A DNA stretch of 64,000 nt from Candidatus Gastranaerophilales bacterium (lineage in GTDB: Bacteria; Cyanobacteriota; Vampirovibrionia; Gastranaerophilales; Gastranaerophilaceae). The position numbers and the translations under genes were made by a program. The first letter of the stretch is position 1; every line of letters begins with the position of its first letter. Of the stretch, positions 51,721 to 58,830 are shown piece by piece. Location of the stretch: contig CALVEH010000002.1 in the NCBI GenBank assembly GCA_944326545.1, positions 124,001-188,000 of the forward strand. Direction: 5' to 3'. The notes beneath the pieces were generated by a model. That model was not told where the DNA came from. It worked only from the letters and a program-made list of their open reading frames with translations, and did no database searches.

Positions 51721-53115
51721 ATGGAGTTTGTAAGAAATAAAACACTTGAAAAACTAAAATATGACCTTGTAAGAGACAATCTTATCAAATACGAGGACTT
51801 AGAAACTGCAGAACAAGTTGCTGCTGCCCAAAACGTTAACATAGGTCAAGTTTTAATATCATCAGGGCTAATTGAAGAAGATACTTTGCTCAAGTTTCTT
51901 GAAAGCAAACTCCACATACCATACGTAAATCTTGAAGATTACTCGCTTGATAAAAAATGTTTAAGCTACATAAATTTAAATAACGCACAGAAATACAAAG
52001 TTATTCCTCTTTTTGAGATTGAGGGCATTTTGACAGTTGCTATGTCAGACCCGTTGGATTTGTTCGCAATAGACAAAATTGTAGAAGACGCAAAATGCGA
52101 AATAGAGCCCGTTATTTCATCAGAAAACGCAATTATAAAGAAAATCGAAGAATATTACACAAGCTCAAGCTCTGTCGGACAAATTTACATTGACGAAAAC
52201 AAGCCAAAATACGATTGGAGAGAAGTTTTAAGCAACCAAGACTTAACCAACAGCCTCTCTGATGAGCATATTCAAAAAATGATTAGGGCAATACTAAAAC
52301 AGGCAATATCTCAAAACATACACGAGCTGTTTTTTGAGCACGTTCCTAACGGTTTGAGCGTAATTTTTAGAGAAAATTCACAAAACATATTAACCGGAGA
52401 AATACCGTCAATTCTTGTTTCTTCATTCATTGCAAGGCTTAAAACACTTTCAAATCTTGATCCTACTGTTTCAGAGCTTCCACAGCTTGGAAAACTAAGT
52501 TTTAAAGTTGATGATATAGCATTAATTGCTAGTATTTCAGCATTCCCTACTATACATGGAGAAAGAATATCCATAAAAATATATAAACCGCCTAAAAAGC
52601 TTACTGAATGTGGCTTAGACGACAAAAAAATAAACATAATATCTAAAGCAATAAATGAACCGGGCATAATTCTTGTTTGCGGTTCTGCTTTGTGCGGAAA
52701 AACGCACATGATATACTCCATTCTTTCTGAAATAGCATCAGAAAATAAGAATGTCATGACAATAGAATCCATAACAAAATACAATTTAGAAAATGTTAAC
52801 CAGTGCGAGCTTAACGAACACATTGGCTTTAACCTTGATAAAGCAATGAGATTTATTGAGTTTCAATCTCCCGATATATTGTATTTTGAAGGAATAAACA
52901 CAAAAGAAGGTTTAGATTACTTCACATCACTTGTTTTCAAAAACAAAACACTTATTACAGAGTTCTTGGCTGAAAACATTGCAGACTTAATGAAAAAATT
53001 CTCTATAAGTGAATTTTCAATGTTTAAATCAATGCTGACTTGTATGATATTCTTGCATAGCAAAGAAAGTGTTGAAGTATTTGACAAGCAAGCACTTGAA
53101 AAATACTTCACATAG
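51721..53115 (+). CDS. PilB/GspE-like protein with degenerate ATPase motifs
   Basis: A 464-residue protein. Residues about 15-150 are the MshEN/T2SSE N-terminal domain (IGQVLISSGLIEEDTLLKFL, VIPLFEIEGILTVAMSDPLD) known in some family members to bind c-di-GMP. Residues about 180-460 follow the GspE/PilB fold (HGERISIKIYKP, IILVCGSALCGKTHMIYSIL, FQSPDILYFEGI). The P-loop GPTGSGKT of true PilB is GSALCGKT here; the Walker B acidic pair GEIRD is FEGIN; and the Asp box and the CxxC zinc pair are missing. It probably binds but cannot turn over ATP well. Together with the kinase and receiver it suggests a signalling branch of the pilus motor. Confidence 0.85.
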   Translation: MEFVRNKTLEKLKYDLVRDNLIKYEDLETAEQVAAAQNVNIGQVLISSGLIEEDTLLKFLESKLHIPYVNLEDYSLDKKCLSYINLNNAQKYKVIPLFEIEGILTVAMSDPLDLFAIDKIVEDAKCEIEPVISSENAIIKKIEEYYTSSSSVGQIYIDENKPKYDWREVLSNQDLTNSLSDEHIQKMIRAILKQAISQNIHELFFEHVPNGLSVIFRENSQNILTGEIPSILVSSFIARLKTLSNLDPTVSELPQLGKLSFKVDDIALIASISAFPTIHGERISIKIYKPPKKLTECGLDDKKINIISKAINEPGIILVCGSALCGKTHMIYSILSEIASENKNVMTIESITKYNLENVNQCELNEHIGFNLDKAMRFIEFQSPDILYFEGINTKEGLDYFTSLVFKNKTLITEFLAENIADLMKKFSISEFSMFKSMLTCMIFLHSKESVEVFDKQALEKYFT

Positions 53116-53155
53116 CCTGTGACACTGCACATACAACAATGATTTATTATAGTAT

Positions 53156-53368
53156 GCCAAGATATTGAAGCCCTATAAAAATACAAATTAACTTGTTTGA
53201 TGTGATTAAGCTGTCCAATTTGCTTAGTTAGCCAAGATACTGAAGCCATATGAAAAAGTACTAAGTAGTGGGAAGGCCTGTGGCCCTAAACAAATACCAA
53301 TGGACTTGTTGTTAACAATTTATGTGTCTAATTGACATAGTTAGCCAAGATATAGAAACCATATAAAA
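53156..53368. repeat. Three imperfect copies of a GCCAAGATA motif after the autotransporter gene
   Basis: The block (A/T)GCCAAGATA-N2-GAA(G/A)CC occurs at 53156, 53231 and 53345. On the minus strand each reads about GG(C/T)TTCN(A/G)TATCTTGGC. Intervals are 75 and 114 bp. The 253-bp space has no gene. No terminator is clear; a GGCC-TGT-GGCC hairpin lies near 53280. Confidence 0.6.
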
Positions 53369-56290
53369 TCACTTACCAACAGACCATCTAATACCACCAG
53401 TGAGTGATACACCGTTACGACCACCGTTGTGTATCATTGCTTGACCAAAAGCTATAAATCTGTCTTTAAATCTTTTTTGAATACCTGCTCCATATTGTAC
53501 ATATGGGTCTATACTCATCTCAGGTAATCTTACATCATTTGCTGTTACCTTACTATCATCTAGTAAGTTCCATATCATTGCTACACTTAAATATGGTTGC
53601 CATCCGTTTTTTGTGTTTCCGATAAGTTTTAATCCCGGTGCAAGTTGGATTGCGTTAAGCGGGTCACTTTTTATTCTTACACCTGCTCCGTTTGTATAAT
53701 CAAATGTATTTACGAATGTATATGATATTAAGAAGTTTGGTTGTAAGATTATTCTTCCATCTTTAAATTCAAAGTTGTATCCTGTTTTGTTTCCTATTCC
53801 GGCTAACAACATTGCATAGTTTTCATTTCCATACATTGTACTTGCATCTCCTGCTGTTGCTCCAACTGATAATGTTGTTGCGTTAAAGAAGTTGCCTTTA
53901 TACATTGTTGCTGTTCCGCCTAAGATACCACCGTTTTGATATGCATCTACTCCGCTATAACGTTGTGACGCTCCGTTGTATCCTACGTATCCTGTTAATA
54001 CTCTTTCCCAGCCTTTAGCTACCGGTGTGAGTGAGCTATCGTATCCGACTAATGTTCCATAGTTGATGTTTGATACTTTAGGGCCATTGTTTAACGGGAT
54101 ATTTTCAAAGCTTGCATATGGTTTTACCCAGAAGCCTGATGTATCTTCTTTTGTTAAAAGTGGGGAGAATGTTCCTACATCTGTTGCGTCTCCTGTTGGA
54201 GATACTGCATATCTTCCTGTGTTTTTCATTGCTACACGTTCAAGATATGGTATGTTCATAAATGTATCAGAATGTTGGAATGCATAGTTAAATGTTTGTA
54301 GTTGGGTTGTATATGCGCCTGCTTGAGTTGCTACGCTAGGTGCTAATACTGCAGGGTTAAATGCATCAGATGGATTTGAAGAACCTCCACCATCAGATGT
54401 TGATCCACCTCGGCTGAATGTGAAGAATCCCTCATCAGGGTTGTAGCTTACTTCGTATTTGTATATCGGTGAGTAAGCTATCGGACTTGCTCCTGTGTAG
54501 CTTACTTGTGATTTATAATCATCTGTTGCAAACTGAATATTGGTTAAATCTTTTGTGGCATCATTTATAAGATTTATATTGTTAACACCGATTTTAGCAG
54601 AATCACTAACTACAACATTATCAGGTAATGTATCCATTTTTTCATTTTGAAGGTCAACATCCACCGCCATGTTAATGTTTCCGTTGATGTTTGCCGATTT
54701 CATAATCTGTTGTTCTGCAACACCGTTTATAAATCCTAATGTACCTGAATTTATTGTAAAATCAGAATTTTGAAATACATTATTTTTCCCAAGATTTAAA
54801 TTAACATTTTCACTTGTTACTTTTGCATTTATTACAGAGTTATTAAGATAAATTGTACCTGTTTTATCACCTGTTAGTGTAAGATTGTATGAGTTTGTAC
54901 GGTCTATTTCATACTTACCTGTTTCAGCATTTTTCTTAGAGACACCACCATCTATTTGGTCATCAAAGACTATTGAACCTTTATTTTGTGCTTGAAGTTT
55001 AATTGTTGGAGATGAATCTTCTGCGGTTTCCACAAATATTGCGTTAGGAATCTTACCTCTATAGTCTTCTGTATAGTTTCCAGAGAATACATTTGTTTGA
55101 TTGTCAGCTATAAAGTTCATATCTTTTGAGGTGTAAACAGCACCTCCAATAGCTAAATTATTGTCAGATTCAGTTTTTGCATAGTTATTTATAAAAGAGC
55201 CGTATATACCACCTATTAAATTTTGTTGATCATCTTGTTGACCAATTTCACCATTGTTGTATATTGCTCCACCTATAGCATAAGACGGTTTGGAAAAAGC
55301 ATAGTTACCAATAAAATCACCTTTAATATTTCCAATAGTACTTCTATTATAAATAGCACCACCATAGCTTGTTCCACCTTTAGCAGATGAATAATTACTA
55401 ATAAAATCTCCTGTTATGTTACCTATTTTCCCTTGATTATTATAAATAGCCCCACCTTCGGCAAAATTAGAAACTGAAACAGAAAGAGCTCTATTACCAA
55501 TAAAATTACTATTTATAGCCAAAATAGTTGAGTTTTCAGAGTTAGAGATTGCCCCACCTTGAACTTGGGAAAACTCAGCATATCCATAATTACCCAAAAA
55601 ATCGCCTTCAATAAAGTCTATGCAACCATTAGCAACATTTGCTATTGCACCGCCTCTAACATAGTTGTACTTTGAATAAGCGTAATTTCCAATAAAATCA
55701 CCTTGGATTTGATTTATCTCTCCACCATTATTAAAAATTGCACCACCACTAATATAATATCCACTTGGTGCAGCATTATTTTCAATAAAATCACCAATTA
55801 TTGTGGTTTTTGTAGCACCTGTATTATAGTGATTAATCGCACCACCATTTGTAGCACCTGTATTACCAATAAAATCGTTATTAATATGAAGCTCACCGTT
55901 TTCCAGAATAAAATTATCAAGCCTAGAAGAAAGACGTTTGTTATCAACATAGTATTTAACATTAAAAACAAAATTATGATTATCGGGTTTATTGGTATCA
56001 ACACCTGTAATTGTATAATTATTTTGAGAATCTGCTACATCTTTATGACCATATTCTGTTTTCATTAAATCAATGCGATAATTTATAGGCATAAGCTTAT
56101 TTTCAGTATCTGACCATTCATATTTTGTTATTGTGTTTTCGCCTGCTTGATCGACCTTTGTCAGGGTATAAGCATTATTATCACTTTTAGGTAGAGGCAC
56201 ATCATTTGCAAAAGCATTTTGCTGAGCCAACAAAGCAAAAGCACCTATTGCAACGCATATCTTTAAAAAATTATTATCAATTCTACCCAT
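53369..56290 (-). CDS. Autotransporter with Pmp-like GGAI/FxxN repeat passenger
   Basis: A 973-residue protein. The signal peptide is residues 1-28 (ICVAIGAFALLAQQNAFA). The passenger (about 30-640) is a beta-helix with repeats GGAIYNN, GGAISNS and GGAIAN alternating with FIGNYA, FIENNA and FISNYS; GGAI plus FxxN is the Chlamydia polymorphic membrane protein signature. Residues about 655-973 are the beta-barrel (SGFWVKPYASFENIPL, TLVGYDS, YVQYGAGIQKRF, TGGIRWSVGK). The last residue is K, not the usual F or W. It is exported through the outer membrane by its own barrel; the passenger may bind host or bacterial surfaces. The start is ATG. Confidence 0.9.
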   Translation of the reverse strand: MGRIDNNFLKICVAIGAFALLAQQNAFANDVPLPKSDNNAYTLTKVDQAGENTITKYEWSDTENKLMPINYRIDLMKTEYGHKDVADSQNNYTITGVDTNKPDNHNFVFNVKYYVDNKRLSSRLDNFILENGELHINNDFIGNTGATNGGAINHYNTGATKTTIIGDFIENNAAPSGYYISGGAIFNNGGEINQIQGDFIGNYAYSKYNYVRGGAIANVANGCIDFIEGDFLGNYGYAEFSQVQGGAISNSENSTILAINSNFIGNRALSVSVSNFAEGGAIYNNQGKIGNITGDFISNYSSAKGGTSYGGAIYNRSTIGNIKGDFIGNYAFSKPSYAIGGAIYNNGEIGQQDDQQNLIGGIYGSFINNYAKTESDNNLAIGGAVYTSKDMNFIADNQTNVFSGNYTEDYRGKIPNAIFVETAEDSSPTIKLQAQNKGSIVFDDQIDGGVSKKNAETGKYEIDRTNSYNLTLTGDKTGTIYLNNSVINAKVTSENVNLNLGKNNVFQNSDFTINSGTLGFINGVAEQQIMKSANINGNINMAVDVDLQNEKMDTLPDNVVVSDSAKIGVNNINLINDATKDLTNIQFATDDYKSQVSYTGASPIAYSPIYKYEVSYNPDEGFFTFSRGGSTSDGGGSSNPSDAFNPAVLAPSVATQAGAYTTQLQTFNYAFQHSDTFMNIPYLERVAMKNTGRYAVSPTGDATDVGTFSPLLTKEDTSGFWVKPYASFENIPLNNGPKVSNINYGTLVGYDSSLTPVAKGWERVLTGYVGYNGASQRYSGVDAYQNGGILGGTATMYKGNFFNATTLSVGATAGDASTMYGNENYAMLLAGIGNKTGYNFEFKDGRIILQPNFLISYTFVNTFDYTNGAGVRIKSDPLNAIQLAPGLKLIGNTKNGWQPYLSVAMIWNLLDDSKVTANDVRLPEMSIDPYVQYGAGIQKRFKDRFIAFGQAMIHNGGRNGVSLTGGIRWSVGK

Positions 56291-56371
56291 AATAAAATCC
56301 TTCGGTTTAACAATTAACTATCTTCTAAAATCGACAATTAAACTTATAAACTTTAGAAAAAATTGAAAAAA

Positions 56372-56386
56372 TTTACAAATTTGTAA
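56372..56386. promoter_or_regulatory. Palindrome in the divergent autotransporter/HD promoter region
   Basis: TTACAAATTTGTAA (56373-56386) is a perfect 14-bp palindrome within TTTACAAATTTGTAAC. A further TTTGTAAC lies at about 56439. The half-site TTACAAA is the one that forms the inverted repeat after the rpaB promoter. Confidence 0.4.
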
Positions 56387-56529
56387 CAAATCAAAACCCA
56401 AAAAACATCTTATATTATGTATTTTTTTGTTAAAAATTTGTAACAATTTTATAAAAAACGGAAATATTTCTGAAAAAAATTTGTTTATAAGTATATAAGG
56501 AACCGAAGGGAAAAAAGGAATAGTTAATT

Positions 56530-57564
56530 TTGACAGTTACAGGGATTAAATATCAACCTGTCGGAGATTCTGGCGTACCAGCTTCTGAATCAAAAGCAGT
56601 TGAGAATAATAGCTTTAATAGTTCAAAAATAAATCCGTTTATGACCGGAGATAGCTCTTATGTGCAAAAACCTGTTGCACCCAAAGAAACTCCTTTATTC
56701 GGCAATAAAATCATCAGTGAAAATACAAAGAATGAACAACAAGTTCAAAGCAATAACTGGTTTAATAGTTTAAAAAATACAAATATTGGTTGGTACAACA
56801 CTTATGTACCTACTAACAAGGCAACATCGCCTTTTAATCCACAAGTAACAACAGATAAAGCAAATCTGTTCTCTACAAATAGAACAGTTACTCAGCCAAA
56901 TAGAAAAAGCAATGAAGCAGCTATTAAAGGAGCTTTAAGCTATTTTCCAAGCGCATCTGATTTACAATTACTTGTTGAATCAAACCCAAGAATTACAGCC
57001 ATTCTTGCAGAAAACGGCTTGCCAGTAAAAGTAAACTACGACAACTTAAAAACAATTAAACATACGCACATTGCAACAACAGTTGAGTTTGCAAGAGCAA
57101 TTGGCGAAGAACTTGGAATGAGCGAAAGCGATATAAAAACAATGGAAGTTGGTGCAGCATTGCATGACACAGGCAAATCACTTATTCCATCAGAAATTCT
57201 CAACAAAAACGGTAAATTAGACAGCGATGAAAGAGCTGTAATTAATTTACACTCTGTTTTGGGCTATGAAATATTAAAATCTGCTGGTTATGGTGTTAAC
57301 GTTGCTGAAATAGCAAGAGACCACCACAACCCAAAATCAACTAATAAAATGGCACAAATCGTAAGAGCCGCTGATGTTTACTCTGCAATGAGAGAAGAAC
57401 GTCCATACAAAACAGCAAAAACTCACGAAGAAGCAATGGCAGTATTAAAAGACATGAAAATCAATCAAAATATATTGGATGCACTCGACAGAAAATACGG
57501 AACACAAAACACTGTTGCTACTTCAAATCCTTTAGCTGGCGGTATTCAATCTGCAGTTGCTTAA
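56530..57564 (+). CDS. HD-domain protein lacking the GYP motif
   Basis: A 344-residue protein. Residues 1-130 are flexible and polar (N, T, S, P, K). Residues about 170-325 are an HD phosphohydrolase-like domain: a histidine in IKHTHIATT, the intact HD in ALHDTGKSLIPSEILN, NLHSVLGYEIL and IARDHHNPK, and AADVYSAMREERPYKTAKTH. The GYP part of HD-GYP enzymes (HHExxDGxGYP) is shortened to DHHNPKSTNKM, so the c-di-GMP specificity loop is absent. Translation appears to start at TTG (56530) with AAGGAA about 10 nt upstream; the next in-frame ATG is 37 codons on. The end overlaps the convergent TPR gene by 47 bp. Confidence 0.85.
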   Translation: MTVTGIKYQPVGDSGVPASESKAVENNSFNSSKINPFMTGDSSYVQKPVAPKETPLFGNKIISENTKNEQQVQSNNWFNSLKNTNIGWYNTYVPTNKATSPFNPQVTTDKANLFSTNRTVTQPNRKSNEAAIKGALSYFPSASDLQLLVESNPRITAILAENGLPVKVNYDNLKTIKHTHIATTVEFARAIGEELGMSESDIKTMEVGAALHDTGKSLIPSEILNKNGKLDSDERAVINLHSVLGYEILKSAGYGVNVAEIARDHHNPKSTNKMAQIVRAADVYSAMREERPYKTAKTHEEAMAVLKDMKINQNILDALDRKYGTQNTVATSNPLAGGIQSAVA

Positions 57565-58450
57565 TATCAACCGACAAAGTATCGTGATTATTCATAGCTT
57601 CTTTTAGGTGGTATTTATACTGTTCGTCGTTGCCTGTTTCTTTATACAGATGAGCAATCGTATAGTTAACATCCCCGTTATATGGGTTATTCAGCAATGA
57701 ATTTTTAAGGAGCATGACTGCATCTTCATAATTATTTTCTTTGGCAAGAATTTTTGCCAATATAACAGCCGCATTATCGTCTTTAGGATTAAGCTCTAAT
57801 GTCTTTTGCAGGTACATTTTTGCCAAATTATTATCACCCTCATCATAGTATATTGAAGCAAGATTAAAACATGCCCAACTGTAATCAGGAGACAACTCCA
57901 ATACTTTTTGGTATAAGGCTTTAGCATCTTCTCTCTTGCCTGTTTTATCATATTCATAAGCAAGATAAAACAATGCTAAATAATCATTAGGGTTAAGTTC
58001 TATAGCTGCATTCAAACATTTTATAGCAAGGTCATGTTCTGATTGCTTGGAATATATAAATCCAAGGTTAAAATAACTGTTCGCATCGTCTTCTTCCAGT
58101 TGCAAAACTCTCTTAAAGTATGGGATTGCCTTTTCATAATCACTAGTTTGCAAATAAGCATACCCAAGATTGTATAGGTAATCAGGTTCATCTGGTTTGA
58201 TATTCAATGCATTTTGGTACGAAATTATTGCCTTATCAAAATTTTTTAAATTTTCGAGGACAATCCCTGCATTATAATGAAGACGAGGATCTTCAGGAAA
58301 TCTTTTTAAAAGATAGTAGAGTTGCTTTAAAGCATCCTCGTTGTAACCGTTAATTAAAAACTCAACAACGAGTTCTCTTCTAACCGCAAAATCAGTCGGA
58401 TTTTCTTCCAGTTTTTTAGTTAATTCGTTAATTTTAGACTGACTATCCAT
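57518..58450 (-). CDS. Tetratricopeptide-repeat protein
   Basis: A 310-residue protein with about eight TPR units, such as NYNAGIVLENLKNFDKAIIS, YLYNLGYAYLQTSDYEKAIP and YFNLGFIYSKQSEHDLAIKC, each with the A/G/Y pattern. It has no signal peptide or membrane anchor, so it is cytoplasmic and acts as a protein-binding scaffold. The partner is unknown. It converges with the HD-domain gene, sharing 47 bp of coding sequence at the 3' ends. Transcription begins 40 bp from the tRNA region promoter, divergently. Confidence 0.93.
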   Translation of the reverse strand: MDSQSKINELTKKLEENPTDFAVRRELVVEFLINGYNEDALKQLYYLLKRFPEDPRLHYNAGIVLENLKNFDKAIISYQNALNIKPDEPDYLYNLGYAYLQTSDYEKAIPYFKRVLQLEEDDANSYFNLGFIYSKQSEHDLAIKCLNAAIELNPNDYLALFYLAYEYDKTGKREDAKALYQKVLELSPDYSWACFNLASIYYDEGDNNLAKMYLQKTLELNPKDDNAAVILAKILAKENNYEDAVMLLKNSLLNNPYNGDVNYTIAHLYKETGNDEQYKYHLKEAMNNHDTLSVDIKQLQIEYRQLKDLK

Positions 58451-58492
58451 AAATAGATTTTACCTTTTTAAATTCAATATATCAATATTCGC

Positions 58493-58524
58493 TTGACAAT
58501 AAAAGGTTTTTACAGGAATATAAT
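58493..58524 (+). promoter_or_regulatory. Promoter of tRNA-Leu
   Basis: TTGACA (58493-58498) and TATAAT (58519-58524) are both perfect hexamers, but the 20-bp gap is longer than the ideal 17. A second TTGACA lies at 58625 inside the duplicated leader without a matching -10. Confidence 0.45.
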
Positions 58525-58546
58525 AAATGTGTTCGAAAGATCACAT

Positions 58547-58702
58547 TTTGAAAATTAAATACTATTTGCCCTGGTGGCAGGAACCAATAGGGCAAGAAGC
58601 TACAAAAACAATTAAGTATTGTTTTTGACATGGCGTTCAGAACACACGGAGTGTTCCGCCACAATACACGTTTGAAAATTAAATACTATTTGCCCTGGTG
58701 GC
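58547..58702 (+). repeat. 32-bp direct repeat that copies the 5' end of tRNA-Leu
   Basis: The same 32 bases (TTTGAAAATTAAATAC, continuing TATTTGCCCTGGTGGC) occur at 58547-58578 and 58671-58702, 124 bp apart. The second copy covers the first 11 bases of the tRNA gene. After copy 1 the sequence stays tRNA-like (AGGAACCAATAGGGC versus GGAATCGGTAGACGC) and then diverges, so it is a decayed 5' fragment of a duplicated tRNA-Leu. Confidence 0.9.
58631..58661 (+). other. Strong hairpin in the tRNA-Leu leader
   Basis: TGGCG, a TTCA bulge, GAACAC, loop ACGGA, GTGTTC, CGCCA: an 11-bp two-part stem. It has no T-run, so it is not a terminator. It lies 31 nt before the mature tRNA 5' end and might be a processing signal or a remnant. 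Confidence 0.6.
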
Positions 58703-58780
58703 GGAATCGGTAGACGCGTCGGACTTAAAATCCGATTGGGCTCACCCCCAGTGCCAGTTCAAGTCTGGCTCAGGGCACCA
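58692..58780 (+). tRNA. tRNA-Leu (anticodon UAA), CCA encoded
   Basis: An 89-nt class II tRNA. The acceptor arm GCCCTGG pairs with TCAGGGC (one G-U), a D arm with GGTAGAC follows, the anticodon arm TCGGA-CTTAAAA-TCCGA has anticodon TAA, there is a long variable arm, and the T arm is GCCAG-TTCAAGT-CTGGC before the encoded ACCA. It reads UUA/UUG codons. The group I intron that sits in this tRNA's anticodon loop in many photosynthetic cyanobacteria is absent. Confidence 0.97.
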
Positions 58781-58784
58781 CTTT

Positions 58785-58815
58785 TAAAGACCCACTATAT
58801 GTGGGTCTTTGTTTT
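58785..58815 (+). terminator. Terminator after tRNA-Leu
   Basis: AAAGACCCAC (58786-58795), loop TATAT, GTGGGTCTTT (58801-58810), then GTTTT. This is a perfect 10-bp stem. Confidence 0.85.
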
Positions 58816-58830
58816 AGTCGGGGATATAAA

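Noticed and set aside
58547-58702. A phage or island attachment site at the tRNA
   Set aside because: Typical att sites copy the 3' end of a tRNA and come with an integrase; here the 5' end is copied and no integrase is present.
58801-58830. GTG at 58801 as start of the polytopic membrane protein
   Set aside because: It lies within the terminator stem after the tRNA; the ATG at 58831 has a Shine-Dalgarno site and a sensible signal segment.
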